A stretch of DNA of 51,611 bases from Acidobacteriota bacterium. GTDB taxonomy: Bacteria > Acidobacteriota > Vicinamibacteria > Marinacidobacterales > SMYC01. The stretch covers positions 1 through 51,611 of the forward strand of contig SMYC01000326.1 of NCBI GenBank assembly GCA_004356105.1, in the 5' to 3' direction. Position 1 is the stretch's first letter; every line of letters begins with the position of its first letter. Shown here piece by piece: positions 1 to 8,894 of this stretch. The position numbers and the translations under genes are program-made. The notes under the pieces are model-generated. The model saw nothing but the letters and a program-made list of their open reading frames with translations, had not been told where the DNA came from and ran no database searches.

Positions 1-1
1 G

Positions 2-193
2 GCGCGAGCCCTTCTCTTCGCGGGCGACAACTTCATCGTGACAAACAAGAGCGAGCTAGAGGTCAACGACGAGACCCGCGCATCCGCGGCCCGCTGCCTC
101 GAGCGACCCATCGAGGCGCTCTTGCCTTCCCATGGCCGCCCTGTCACGGACCGCGACGCCATCAACTCGCTGCGGAAACGACTGCGAACATAA
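2..193 (+). CDS. C-terminal fragment of a metallo-beta-lactamase-fold hydrolase
   Basis: The frame is open from the window edge to TAA at 191-193, giving 63 residues; the start lies outside the window. The fragment has a buried strand ending in LLFAGDNF, as at the late metal-binding Asp of MBL-fold enzymes, followed about 35 residues later by LLPSHGRPV, the usual C-terminal P-x-H-G motif of glyoxalase-II-like members. The helix after it (DRDAINSLRKRL) also fits this fold. The substrate cannot be told from the tail. It converges on the next gene with only 10 bases between stops. Confidence 0.6.
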   Translation, partial: ARALLFAGDNFIVTNKSELEVNDETRASAARCLERPIEALLPSHGRPVTDRDAINSLRKRLRT

Positions 194-203
194 GGTTCGA
201 GCC

Positions 204-1241
204 CTACGCGTCGAACGCGTTGATGCTGTCGATGAGCTGTCGGAGGCGACCGAAATCGTGCCGGTTGAAATCGAGCCCGACGCGTGCGAGACCTTGGAAA
301 TGAGTCCCGCGCTCTTCGCGAATAGGCTGACTTCGGGCGATCTCGCCCGAGCGCAGCACGTCCTGAAAGCCGTCATTCAGAGTGGCAAGCTCGTCGTCGG
401 TGAGGTCGCGCTCGAGCCGGAGCACGAGCTTATCGTCGAAGTAGCGGGACGAGTGGTAAACGCGATAAAAGCGCATGACCTCCTCGACCGCTTCTTTGGG
501 GTTTTTCACGATACGAAACAGCGACAGATCTTCCTGCGAGATCAGACCGTGGCCCAGCATCCGCTGTTCGATGAACCGAACCAGATCTCTGAAATAGCCC
601 GTCTCCGGGCTTTCTACCATGACGACGGGTAGCGGCGTCTGCTTGCCGGTCTGGAGCAGGGTCAGAACTTCGAAGCACTCGTCGAGCGTCCCGAACCCAC
701 CCGGAAAAAGGACCACAGCATGGGACTCTTTCAACAAAAAGAGCTTCCGAGTGAAGAAGTAGCGGAAGCTCATGAGCTTCTTCTTGTCGCCGCGAATGGT
801 CTCGTTCGCAGATTGTTCGAACGGCAGCTTGATATTGACACCGATACTCAAGCTGCGGCCGGCGCCTTGGTGAGCGGCGCCCATGATACCGCTCCCCGCG
901 CCTGTGATAACCATCCAGCCCGCCTTGCCCATGAGCCTGCCGAACTCGACCGCCCGCTCGTGATCGCCGTGCTCCGGCAGCGTGCGCGCCGACCCGAACA
1001 CCGTCACTTTGCGGGCCCGGCGAAACGGCGTGAACATTTTGAAGGCCCGGCGCATCTCCTTCAGCGCCGTGTTCGCAATCTTCAAGTCAACATATTTCGC
1101 GCAGTCGATGCCGAGCCGAAGAGCCGTCGTCGCCATTTCATAAACAGAACGGCGCTCCGCATCCGTGCAGCATTCGTTGACGAGTGCCCTGAGCTTCCCG
1201 TCGATCTCCGGGTCCCCCGTGGAATATTGTGATTCGCGCAT
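204..1241 (-). CDS. LOG-family (TIGR00730-like) Rossmann-fold protein
   Basis: The 345-residue product carries both family signatures: the nucleotide-binding stretch TGAGSGIMGAAHQGA near residues 113-127 and PGGFGTLDE at about 180-188. LOG proteins hydrolyse the N-glycosidic bond of (cytokinin) nucleoside monophosphates or act as nucleotide 5'-monophosphate nucleosidases; many were misnamed lysine decarboxylases. About 75 residues precede the core and about 100 follow it, longer than plant-type LOG and nearer the larger bacterial forms. ATG at 1241 was chosen over an in-frame TTG at 1262; neither has an ideal ribosome site. Such a nucleosidase would suit the nucleoside genes further on, but it stands alone here. 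Confidence 0.8.
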   Translation of the reverse strand: MRESQYSTGDPEIDGKLRALVNECCTDAERRSVYEMATTALRLGIDCAKYVDLKIANTALKEMRRAFKMFTPFRRARKVTVFGSARTLPEHGDHERAVEFGRLMGKAGWMVITGAGSGIMGAAHQGAGRSLSIGVNIKLPFEQSANETIRGDKKKLMSFRYFFTRKLFLLKESHAVVLFPGGFGTLDECFEVLTLLQTGKQTPLPVVMVESPETGYFRDLVRFIEQRMLGHGLISQEDLSLFRIVKNPKEAVEEVMRFYRVYHSSRYFDDKLVLRLERDLTDDELATLNDGFQDVLRSGEIARSQPIREERGTHFQGLARVGLDFNRHDFGRLRQLIDSINAFDA

Positions 1242-1369
1242 GACTCCGTTTTCTACTTTCAACTACCCGCTAGCCAGTGAGGAAGTTCTATACCCAATCT
1301 AGCAAATCCCCACCCCCCGGTCTCGTCCCAAAAAGCCACTCCTCTCATCTTCTTTCTCTTGTTCTTTTT

Positions 1370-1424
1370 CTTTGCGTCTTCGCGCCCTTTGCGCCTTTGC
1401 GTTACGCTTTTCTAATATCGATCG
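1370..1424. repeat. GCGCAAAG-type dispersed repeat
   Basis: On the minus strand this reads as an AAGCGTAACGCAAAG core followed by repeated GCGCAAAG-like units and a purine-rich tail. The same core and tail occur in the left arm of the inverted-repeat element at 39453-39635, and the core recurs near 47555. It occupies the 196-base gap between the LOG gene and the permease stop; no gene was seen there. It looks like half of a non-coding mobile or REP-like element. Confidence 0.6.
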
Positions 1425-1437
1425 AGCCGAAGCGCCC

Positions 1438-2799
1438 TCAAAACCAAACAAACCGCGCCAGAAAAAAACCGGCGACCAAATGCGCCCCCCAGTGGAGCTC
1501 GCGACCACGCCCGCTCATCAGATACAGCACCGATGTCGAGATGAACCCAAACGCAATCCCCTCCGTGATGCTCGTCGTGAGCGGCATCATGATTATCGTC
1601 AAGAAGGCCGGGATCGCTTGGTGAGGCTCGCTCCATTTGATGTCCCCGACAGACGCCATCATGAAGACGCCGACAAGAATCAGGGCAGGTGCAAGCGTGG
1701 GATAGAGAGTGACACCGTCCCCCACATCGAGGCCCCCGCCCACGACGCGCAGCAAAGGGTAGAAGAACACCGAGATCGCGAGAAGAAAAGCCGTTGCCAC
1801 CGAAGCGAGCCCCGTGCGGCCGCCGGCCTGCACGCCCGCGGCGCTTTCGACGTAGCTCGTCACGGTGGAGGTCCCGGCGAGCCCGCTGACAACCGAGCCT
1901 GCCGCGTCCGCGAGGAAAGCTTCACGCGATCGAGGAAGCTGGCCGTCTACGCTCAGCCCGGCCCGCTCGCTAACGCCGATGAGTGTGCCCACGGTGTCGA
2001 ACAGATCGACGAAGAGGATGACAAACACGATCGCTAAGATATCTTGCTGTTCGAAAAGACCCTTGAAGTCCGCCGCGAAGAGTCCGGCCGTAAGAGAATC
2101 CGGAAGCCCAAAAACCCCCTGAAACTCGGTGAGCCCGGTGATCATGGCCACGATCGCCGACGCCAAGATTCCGACGACGATCGCCGCGTCGATACGGAGC
2201 ACTGTCAAGATCGACGTCACCGTGAGACCGAAAAGAGTGAGAAGCGCCGCTTTGCTGCCGAGATCGCCCAGCCCAATATGGATGCCCGGCGCTGCGGCTA
2301 CGATCCCACCCCACCTCAGCCCGACGATCGCTATCAAGAGACCGATCCCCACCGCCATGCTCTTTTTCAAGTGGTCCGGAATGCTCTCGATGAGGCGCGT
2401 ACGGAGTTTCCAGATGGAGGCGAGCACAAAAAGACCGCCGGCGATAACGACCGCCGCGAGGGCCTGTTCCCACCCATAGCCGTACCCGCCCGCTGTTACG
2501 GGTCCGCATATGGTAAAAGCGAAAAAGAAGTTCTGGCCCATTCCTGGAGCGAGAGCAACGGGATAGTTGGCGTGGACGGCCATCCAGAGCGTCGCAAAAG
2601 CCGAAGCGAAGCACGTCGCCGCGAGAACAGCGCCCTGGTCCATGCCCGTGACGCTCAAGATGGCAGGGTTGACCAGCAGAATATAGCTCATGGCCATATA
2701 GGTGGTCAGACCGGCCAATAGCTCAGTGCGTACAGAGCTTCCGCGCTCTTCGATCTCGAAGGTCCTTTGCAGCCAATGGATTAGGGTTGTCTCTGTCAT
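1438..2799 (-). CDS. NCS2/AzgA-type purine (adenine/guanine/hypoxanthine) permease
   Basis: A 453-residue polytopic membrane protein in the AzgA-like branch of the NCS2 family, predicted to import purine bases by proton symport. It begins with the typical amphipathic ERGSSVRTELLAGLTTYMAM segment. The substrate-site motif APGMGQNFFF lies near residues 84-93 (AzgA family: APGMGxNxFF), and LFDTVGTLIG comes in the second half. Around a dozen hydrophobic segments are visible. The start is ATG. It is divergent from rpsT with 49 bases between the genes. It may supply bases for hpt, which lies about 42 kb away. The exact base specificity is not resolved. Confidence 0.85.
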   Translation of the reverse strand: MTETTLIHWLQRTFEIEERGSSVRTELLAGLTTYMAMSYILLVNPAILSVTGMDQGAVLAATCFASAFATLWMAVHANYPVALAPGMGQNFFFAFTICGPVTAGGYGYGWEQALAAVVIAGGLFVLASIWKLRTRLIESIPDHLKKSMAVGIGLLIAIVGLRWGGIVAAAPGIHIGLGDLGSKAALLTLFGLTVTSILTVLRIDAAIVVGILASAIVAMITGLTEFQGVFGLPDSLTAGLFAADFKGLFEQQDILAIVFVILFVDLFDTVGTLIGVSERAGLSVDGQLPRSREAFLADAAGSVVSGLAGTSTVTSYVESAAGVQAGGRTGLASVATAFLLAISVFFYPLLRVVGGGLDVGDGVTLYPTLAPALILVGVFMMASVGDIKWSEPHQAIPAFLTIIMMPLTTSITEGIAFGFISTSVLYLMSGRGRELHWGAHLVAGFFLARFVWF

Positions 2800-2800
2800 T

Positions 2801-2810
2801 GTGCTAGAAT
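2801..2810 (+). promoter_or_regulatory. Candidate extended -10 promoter for rpsT
   Basis: GTGCTAGAAT is a TGN-extended -10 element lying 38 bases before the rpsT ATG. No convincing -35 is visible; it would fall inside the divergent permease gene. The same motif shape occurs before leuS, yceD and the second tonB-like gene. Confidence 0.4.
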
Positions 2811-2848
2811 GCTTGCTTTGGTAGTGGGGCGAGGTCCCCCGAGGAGGA

Positions 2849-3124
2849 ATGGCATTGGCTCATAGTCTTTCGGCAATCAAGCGAGTGCGGCAGAACGAGA
2901 AGCAACGCCTGCGCAACCGCTCGTACCGTACCCGTCTGCGAACGCAGATCAAGAAACTTCGGGCAGCCATCGACGCCGACAAAGCCGACGAGGCCAAGAA
3001 GTTGTTGCCCGACACGATATCGCTCTTGGATCTCCTGGTAAAAAAACGCATCCTTCACAGAAACACCGGCAACCGCTACAAATCCCGGCTCACACGCCGG
3101 CTCTCGGCGCTCGCTGCGAGCTGA
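2849..3124 (+). CDS. rpsT: 30S ribosomal protein S20
   Basis: 91 residues, the normal length. The protein is basic and alpha-helical with the characteristic start MALAHSLSAIKRVRQNEKQR and the C-terminal NTGNRYKSRLTRRL. It binds the 5' domain of 16S rRNA early in small-subunit assembly. A GAGGAGG ribosome site sits four bases before the ATG. The 3' end overlaps the convergent holA 3' end by 35 bases, so no separate terminator is visible. Confidence 0.97.
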   Translation: MALAHSLSAIKRVRQNEKQRLRNRSYRTRLRTQIKKLRAAIDADKADEAKKLLPDTISLLDLLVKKRILHRNTGNRYKSRLTRRLSALAAS

Positions 3125-4130
3125 CACCCCTTCCACCTCCCGCGCAAAGCGAGATCGTAAGACTCTCCAGAAAGATCCGCGCCGGGAGGCCGCTCGATTT
3201 GAGTACCCGATCCGTGTCGGTGAGTGATCGCAACGCTCTGTCGAGCGCCGCGCGGTCGAAACGCCGCGCCGCCTCGGCAAGACCTTTCGCCGCGAAAGGC
3301 GGCACCCCGAGAACTTTCGCAAGGCTTTCCCCACGAAAGGGCGAGCTCTGAAATTCCTTGGCCATCCGGAGCTGCCCCACCAAACGATCCACCAGCGCTA
3401 GAATCCGGAGCGGCGGCTCCCCTTCTTCGAGCAATCGACCCAGCTGCTGGAGCGCTTTTTTGGCATCCCCCGCCGCCAGCGCGTCCGTAAAACGAAAGAT
3501 ACTTTGCGCTTTGCCACGCCCGAGCACCGTCGCGATCGTCTCGAGATCGAGCTTCTCTTCTCCAGCATAGAGCGAGAGCTTTTCGACCTCGTTCAAAAGG
3601 TGTCTCAAATCTCCACCGGACTCGGAGACGAGGAAGCGCACCGCGCTCTGTCCTAGGCGCAGCTTGCGCTCTTTCGCTTGCTCGCTCACCCAGTCTTCCA
3701 GCTCCGGGGTCTTCGGCGTGTCGCAAGAGATGATCGACGTTCTCTTTTCGACCTCTTTCCACGCCTTGCGTCGTTTGTCCGGGGATTTCGAAAGCTCGAG
3801 CAGCAGAATCGACTGGGGAGACGGGTCGTCGAGATAAGCGCGCAGCTCTTCGGATTTTTCGAGGAGCTTCTGCGCGCGCTTGACGATCACAACCCTCCGG
3901 CCGCCGAGCATGGGCAGCAGATTAGCTGACATCGCCACTTCGGCGCCGTCCGTCGCCTCGCCGTCGAAACGGTCAAGGTTGAACGGCGATTCCTCATCCC
4001 CGAGAACGTGGTGCTTTATCTTGGCGACAGCCAGCTCACGCAGGAGGTCTTGCTCGCCCATGATGACGTAGACCGGCTCGAGCTTCCCCTGATCGAGGTG
4101 CGCGGCTAGCCGGTAATATGAGAGCTTCAC
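3090..4130 (-). CDS. holA: DNA polymerase III delta subunit
   Basis: A 346-residue clamp-loader subunit that opens the beta clamp. It has the HolA N-terminal ATPase-fold domain (EPVYVIMGEQDLLRELAV, without a functional P-loop), the RVVIVKRAQKLL strand-helix and the C-terminal collar region. The length matches the family. The start is GTG, 12 bases after the lptE stop and with a weak ribosome site. Gene order leuS-lptE-holA is common in Gram-negative bacteria. The last residues run antisense to the end of rpsT. Confidence 0.92.
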   Translation of the reverse strand: MKLSYYRLAAHLDQGKLEPVYVIMGEQDLLRELAVAKIKHHVLGDEESPFNLDRFDGEATDGAEVAMSANLLPMLGGRRVVIVKRAQKLLEKSEELRAYLDDPSPQSILLLELSKSPDKRRKAWKEVEKRTSIISCDTPKTPELEDWVSEQAKERKLRLGQSAVRFLVSESGGDLRHLLNEVEKLSLYAGEEKLDLETIATVLGRGKAQSIFRFTDALAAGDAKKALQQLGRLLEEGEPPLRILALVDRLVGQLRMAKEFQSSPFRGESLAKVLGVPPFAAKGLAEAARRFDRAALDRALRSLTDTDRVLKSSGLPARIFLESLTISLCAGGGRGVSSQRAPRAGV

Positions 4131-4142
4131 ACGAGACCGCGC

Positions 4143-4679
4143 TCAGAAAGCCTCGAGAATGGCGCTTACCAGCGATTTCGCAAACTCCTCAGCCAGGCGC
4201 TGCATCGTCAAACCTTCTTGATCGAAAAAGTCCTCTTCGTCCTCTCCGATCTCGAAGTCATCCCGAAACTGAAAGCTACTGCTCTGCCAGATCACCTTGT
4301 CCGCGATGAGATCTTTGAACTCGACTTGGGCGCGGATGACGACCGTATAAGTCGCTGCCTGGCTCGAGGAAATCTCGGTATTGCCGCCTTCGAGCACTGA
4401 GGGCGCCGAGTTGAAAGACATGATTATACCCGTCATTACTGCATCGGCTCCAGCGACCTCCGCTTGGATTTTGTAGCGGCCACGGGCGTTGAACTCGTCG
4501 ACGACTTTGAACGTAACGATCTCTTCGATGGCGATTTGATCGCTCCGGTTCTCGAATGTTGGGATCGCGACCACGGCAATATAGTCGGGAAGGAAATTTC
4601 CCTTGCCTGCCAGGCTGTAACCGCATCCACTCAAAGTGATCCAAAGGGCGCTCAGTAGAGCGAACCGCAAAGCTCTCAT
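4143..4679 (-). CDS. lptE: LPS-assembly lipoprotein LptE
   Basis: A 178-residue lipoprotein. The signal peptide ends in a lipobox with ITLSGC followed by GYSLAGKG, the usual LptE beginning, then strand IAVVAIPTFENRS. LptE plugs the LptD barrel and helps deliver LPS to the cell surface. ATG at 4679 is chosen because an AGGAG site (inside the leuS stop region) lies eight bases upstream. It starts five bases after the leuS stop, so it is translationally linked. An acidic stretch near the C-terminus (GEDEEDFFDQEG) is unusual but not disruptive. Confidence 0.88.
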   Translation of the reverse strand: MRALRFALLSALWITLSGCGYSLAGKGNFLPDYIAVVAIPTFENRSDQIAIEEIVTFKVVDEFNARGRYKIQAEVAGADAVMTGIIMSFNSAPSVLEGGNTEISSSQAATYTVVIRAQVEFKDLIADKVIWQSSSFQFRDDFEIGEDEEDFFDQEGLTMQRLAEEFAKSLVSAILEAF

Positions 4680-4683
4680 AACA

Positions 4684-7182
4684 TCACTCCTGTTGTAGCT
4701 CCGCTGCGACACGCGGGACGACGACTACGTTGACGAGGCGATTCGGGACGACGACCACACGCTTGATTTCCATGCCGTCCAGGAGCCCCTGGATTTTCTC
4801 GTCCTCGAGAGCGAGCCGTCTGACTTCGTCTTCCGTTTGATTGGCAGGAAGTGTCAGCCGGCTGCGCACTTTGCCATTGACTTGGACGACGAGCGTGATG
4901 GTATCCTCGGCGGCAACGGCCCGATCGTAGACCGGCCACGTCGCCGACGTGAGACCTTTTCGGTTTCCGAGGATCTGCCAAAGCTCCTCCGCGATATGGG
5001 GCGCGAAAGGGCTCAGGAGAAGGATCACGGTCTCCGTCGCTTGGCGGATCACTTTCCAAGTGTCCGAGCGATGAGGGCGTGGATCGATCGACTTGTAGAG
5101 CTCGTTCACGAGCTCCATGATCGCCGAGATGGCGGTATTGAAGTGAAGCCGTTGTTCGATGTCGCGCGTTACCCGCATGATCGTCTGATGCGTCTTGCGA
5201 CGAAGAGCCGTCTCGCTCTCGGCCCACTCTTCGTTTCCTTCAATTGGAGACGTGGAGCCGAGCGCATCTTTCTCGTTCTCGACGAAACGCCACACCCTTT
5301 GGAGAAATCGTGAGGGTCCTTCCAAGCGCTGATCGGTCCAGTTGATTTCCTTTTCCGGCGGCGCCTCGAAGAGCATATAGATCCTCACCGTGTCGGCCCC
5401 GTATTTTGCGATGAACATTTCCGGGTCGACGACGTTGCCTTTGTTCTTCGACATCTTCGCGCCGTCTTTGATGACCATGCCTTGTGAGAGCTGCGTCGTC
5501 ACCGGCTCGTCGATCTCGACGAGGCCGAGGTCGCGCATCATCCTGGTCCAGAAACGGCAGTAAATCAGATGAAGGATCGCGTGCTCGATACCCCCGATAT
5601 AGAGGTCGATGGGAAACCAATAGGACACGGCTTCAGGCGAAAACGGCAGGTCCTCGTTCTTCGGATCGACATAGCGATAGAAGTACCACGACGAGTCCAC
5701 GAAAGTGTCCATCGTGTCGGTCTCGCGCCGCGCCACACCGCCGCATTCGGGACACTTGGCGTTCACGAAGTCTTCGTTCTCACCGAGAGCCGACCCCCCC
5801 GTGCCGGTGATCGTGACGTCGCGCGGGAGAACAACCGGGAGCTCGCTTTCCGGTACCGGCACCACGCCGCACTCGCCGCAATAGATCATAGGGATCGGAG
5901 TCCCCCAGTAACGCTGGCGGGAGATGCCCCAGTCGCGAATCCTGTATGTGATGGCCGCTTTGCCGAAACCAGCATTAACCGCATGTGCCGTCATCGCCGT
6001 GATGGCTTCTTTGGAAGGAAGTCCGGTGAACTCGCCCGAGTCCACGACGGTTCCGTAATCCGAGGATGCGGTCTCGAGCGCGTCGTCTTCACCTGGCCCC
6101 GATTGAACCACCGGGCGGATCGTCAGCCCGTATTTCTTCGCAAAAGCGAAGTCGCGCTCATCATGCGCGGGCACGGCCATGACCGCACCGGTGCCATAAT
6201 CCATGAGTACATAATCCGCGACCCAAATCGGAACCGACTCGCCGTTGAAAGGGTTGACGGCGTCGTGCCCGGTGGCGATGCCGGTCTTCTCTCGGTCTTC
6301 GGCCAAGCGCGTGTCTTTATCCTCGGACTGCGCCTTTTTGACATAGCTCGCGACTTCTGGATTCGTAGAAGCGAATCGCGCCGCGAGAGGATGCTCGGGA
6401 GCCAGCACGACGAAGGTCGCACCATAGATGGTGTCCACGCGTGTCGTAAAGACACGGATGGACTCCGATACATCCGGAACCGCGAAATCGATCTCGGCCC
6501 CTTCCGAGCGGCCGATCCAGTTTTTCTGGAGCGTAAGCACCTTGCCCGGCCAGCGGTCCATGGACTCCATCGCCGCCAGAAGCTCGTCGGCATAATCGGT
6601 GATCTTCAAGAACCACTGCTCGAGCTCTTTCTGAACAACTTCCGCGTCGCAGCGCCAGCAGCGCCCATCGATGACCTGCTCGTTCGCAAGAACCGTCTTG
6701 TCGTCCGGACACCAGTTGACCGACGCCATCTTTCGATAAGCCAAGCCCTTCTTCCACATCTGGATGAAGAACCACTGATTGAAGCGGTAGTACTGAGGAT
6801 CACAGGTTGCGAACTCACGCGACCAAGCGTAAGAAAAACCCATCCGCTTGAGCTGCGTCCTCATGTGCTCGATATTCTTGAGCGTCCACTCCTCGGGATG
6901 TTTCTGGTTCTTGAGCGCCGCGTTCTCCGCGGGAAGTCCGAGCGCGTCCCAACCGATGGGATGCAGCACATTGAACCCGCGCATCCGCTTGAAGCGCGCC
7001 ACCGCATCTCCAATCGAATAGTTGCGGACATGCCCCATGTGGATATTCCCGGAAGGATAAGGAAGCATCTCCAAAACATAATATTTGGGACGCTTCGGGT
7101 CTTCGCGAACCTCGAAAGCCTTACTATCGAGCCACTTCTTCTGCCATTTCCGCTCGATCCGCTCGAAATCGTAAGTCGTCAT
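4684..7182 (-). CDS. leuS: Leucyl-tRNA synthetase
   Basis: An 832-residue class I synthetase charging tRNA-Leu. Visible are HMGH (HIGH signature, residues 48-51), the CP1 editing domain in the middle (ATTRVDTIYG-like TTRVDTIYGATF), zinc-type CGEC and CPEC pairs, and the KMSKS loop as KMSKNKGN. The anticodon-binding and C-terminal domains are complete. ATG start with GAGGAGAGG directly upstream. First gene of leuS-lptE-holA; an extended -10 lies about 50 bases upstream. Confidence 0.97.
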   Translation of the reverse strand: MTTYDFERIERKWQKKWLDSKAFEVREDPKRPKYYVLEMLPYPSGNIHMGHVRNYSIGDAVARFKRMRGFNVLHPIGWDALGLPAENAALKNQKHPEEWTLKNIEHMRTQLKRMGFSYAWSREFATCDPQYYRFNQWFFIQMWKKGLAYRKMASVNWCPDDKTVLANEQVIDGRCWRCDAEVVQKELEQWFLKITDYADELLAAMESMDRWPGKVLTLQKNWIGRSEGAEIDFAVPDVSESIRVFTTRVDTIYGATFVVLAPEHPLAARFASTNPEVASYVKKAQSEDKDTRLAEDREKTGIATGHDAVNPFNGESVPIWVADYVLMDYGTGAVMAVPAHDERDFAFAKKYGLTIRPVVQSGPGEDDALETASSDYGTVVDSGEFTGLPSKEAITAMTAHAVNAGFGKAAITYRIRDWGISRQRYWGTPIPMIYCGECGVVPVPESELPVVLPRDVTITGTGGSALGENEDFVNAKCPECGGVARRETDTMDTFVDSSWYFYRYVDPKNEDLPFSPEAVSYWFPIDLYIGGIEHAILHLIYCRFWTRMMRDLGLVEIDEPVTTQLSQGMVIKDGAKMSKNKGNVVDPEMFIAKYGADTVRIYMLFEAPPEKEINWTDQRLEGPSRFLQRVWRFVENEKDALGSTSPIEGNEEWAESETALRRKTHQTIMRVTRDIEQRLHFNTAISAIMELVNELYKSIDPRPHRSDTWKVIRQATETVILLLSPFAPHIAEELWQILGNRKGLTSATWPVYDRAVAAEDTITLVVQVNGKVRSRLTLPANQTEDEVRRLALEDEKIQGLLDGMEIKRVVVVPNRLVNVVVVPRVAAELQQE

Positions 7183-7230
7183 CCTCTCCTCAAAACCAAA
7201 CGAAACCCCCGTATGTATAAACCGAAACTC

Positions 7231-7240
7231 ATGTTAGCAC
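7231..7240 (-). promoter_or_regulatory. Candidate extended -10 promoter for leuS-lptE-holA
   Basis: Read on the minus strand this is GTGCTAACAT, a TGN-extended -10, about 49 bases before the leuS ATG. A second AT-rich hexamer (TATACA) follows 15 bases downstream and could be an alternative. No good -35 is seen. Confidence 0.4.
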
Positions 7241-7383
7241 AGGCCCCGCCTTCGCCAAGGCTTCGGCGGCAAGCCCGCTTGGTTCCGCGAGGCAAGCCCA
7301 ATGTCCTCGTCAGAGGACTCGGTTCGTCTCAGTTGGGAGACATCCGAGAACGTAGGCTCGACGGGTTCCAACGCTATCTCCTT
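7241..7383. other. Intergenic stretch with CTTCGCC/GGCGAAG short hairpins
   Basis: Between leuS and the remnant upstream there is a block of mirrored CCTTCGCC, GGCTTCGGCGG and GCTTGGTTCCG units (7250-7300). A 45-codon frame with a TTG start (7371-7234, minus) has an AAGGAG site, but its second half is a translation of this block. No gene is confidently supported. Confidence 0.4.
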
Positions 7384-7704
7384 TTATTGTTTGCCCTTAC
7401 ACGCTTCCATGCGATTGGCATTTGTTGTGCTAGAGGAAGTGGTAGATCGAGGCTCGGGCCCAGACTTCTTGGCTGGCGCATTCTTACCGGGGCCCGGGTC
7501 CTCGGTAAAGGCATTAAATCGGACGGAGGTACTCGTGGGTTCTGGGACGACATCGATGGCATCGGGGGCGGGCTTTTTCGCTTTGGCTTAGGCGGCGGCG
7601 AGTGTAGCCAAGGTTTTGGAACGTTTCCCCGGGGCATCGGGAGGTCTTTGACCCACTAAGGGAAGGGCGGTGGCTTTCGGGTCATCGCCTTTCCACCTCG
7701 TCAT
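7384..7704 (-). pseudogene. Small basic Pro/Ala/Lys-rich reading frame interrupted by TAA
   Basis: ATG at 7704 overlaps the stop of the upstream TPR gene (ATGA), as expected for a coupled operon partner. The frame gives 38 residues (MTRWKGDDPKATALPLVG...) and meets TAA at 7588-7590. The same frame then continues for 67 more codons to TAA at 7384 with similar Lys/Pro/Ala/Ser-rich composition (AKAKKPAPDAIDVVPEP...). This could be a decayed gene, a sequence error at one base, or a genuine 38-residue peptide. I do not recognise the product. Confidence 0.3.
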
Positions 7705-8894
7705 GACGCTCCCTCCAAGCTCTCGATCGCCTCGCGAATGACCTCCGCCTGCTCGTCGTCCATCGGAAGCTCGAGCGTTTGCTTGAGCACCGCGACCGCT
7801 TCATCGGGCCGCTCGAGGCGCTCGAGAAGCGCCGCAAGGTTCAGGAAAGCGGGAATAGAGCTAGGACTCTTGCGGATGGACTCCCGATAGGCGCTCTCGG
7901 CACCCGCATCGTCCTCGAGAGCTTCCGAGACCACCGCGAGCGAGAACGCCGCACCTACGTAATCCGGGTCGCGCTCGAGAAGCGCCACCAGAGCCCCGCG
8001 CGCTCCTATGTAATCCTCCGAGCTATGAAGAGCAATCGCGAGGTTGAAGGCTGCACCGTCATGCGGCTCGTCCCGTTCGGCGAGTGGACGCAAAAGCGTA
8101 ATCGCCTCGACAAAGCGCTGCTCGGCCAACCTCACGGCCCCCAAATTGAACGCGGCGTCCTCGTCCGACGGCTGCTTTTCGTAAGCCTGCTCGAACGCCG
8201 TAACGGCCGCGTCCAGATCGCCGAGACGGTAAGAAAGGCCTCCGAGCGCCAGCAGAATCTCGAAATTGTCGTTCGTACCGTGCGACGCGTGCCGCAAGTT
8301 CTCCCGCGCAGCCTCCGCCTCGCCGATTCTCTCGAGCCACTCCGCGAGCGCCATATTGGCTTCCCGGTGATCGCGATCGATCTCGAGAACAGTCTCGAAA
8401 TGCTTCGCGGCCGCTTCCTCGTCACCCTCCTCCTTGACAATCAGGCCCATCACATAATGCGCATCCACGAGGGTGTCATCACGATCGAGCGCATTCTCGA
8501 TACGCAGGCGCGCGGCCTTGAAGTTTCCCATCCGGAGGTAGGCGATAGAAGCCTGCAGGAGAACTGTCGGCTCCTTGACCCGCGTCTCTCGCCGCAAGCC
8601 CATCATGCCGAGGGTCGATTCGAGCTCGCGTGCCGCTTCCTTCGGGCGCCCGACTTTGAGGTAAGCGAGCGCTAAGTGATAGCGATAGTCGGGAACGTCG
8701 CGGTCGATCGCCGCGGCCTGAGAAAGAAGCTCGACAGCCTCCTCGTAATCACCGGCGTTGTAACGTTCGACACCTTCCGCGTAGAGCCCCCCGGCACGAT
8801 TTGCTTGCACGCCGGTGAGCGCAAGCACGGACAAGAGGAGGAATCTAGGCCACACATTGCAATATACACCAGCATTCAGGGTAAGAGTGTGCAT
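7701..8894 (-). CDS. Exported tetratricopeptide-repeat protein
   Basis: 397 residues: an N-terminal hydrophobic signal (PRFLLLSVLALTGVQA) followed by about ten consecutive 34-residue TPR units, recognisable by repeated A-Y/F-N/H-L-A...L...P patterns such as PDYRYHLALAYLKVGRPKEA. TPR arrays scaffold protein complexes; this one should work in the periplasm or on the outer face of the inner membrane. The start is uncertain: ATG at 8894 lacks a ribosome site, and GTG at 8855 would give a more typical signal peptide (MWPRFLLLSVLALTG). The partner is unknown. Confidence 0.8.
   Translation of the reverse strand: MHTLTLNAGVYCNVWPRFLLLSVLALTGVQANRAGGLYAEGVERYNAGDYEEAVELLSQAAAIDRDVPDYRYHLALAYLKVGRPKEAARELESTLGMMGLRRETRVKEPTVLLQASIAYLRMGNFKAARLRIENALDRDDTLVDAHYVMGLIVKEEGDEEAAAKHFETVLEIDRDHREANMALAEWLERIGEAEAARENLRHASHGTNDNFEILLALGGLSYRLGDLDAAVTAFEQAYEKQPSDEDAAFNLGAVRLAEQRFVEAITLLRPLAERDEPHDGAAFNLAIALHSSEDYIGARGALVALLERDPDYVGAAFSLAVVSEALEDDAGAESAYRESIRKSPSSIPAFLNLAALLERLERPDEAVAVLKQTLELPMDDEQAEVIREAIESLEGAS

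Noticed and set aside
194..206. GGTTCGAGCCC resembling a tRNA T-loop
   Set aside because: It lies at the end of the LOG gene, and no acceptor, D or anticodon stem can be drawn around it.
7234..7371. 45-codon TTG frame with an AAGGAG site upstream of leuS
   Set aside because: Its C-terminal half is only a reading of the CTTCGCC/GGCGAAG hairpin block; no family resemblance.
5569..7659. 696-codon plus-strand frame opposite leuS
   Set aside because: Antisense shadow of leuS caused by GC-rich codon bias; the minus strand has clear synthetase motifs.
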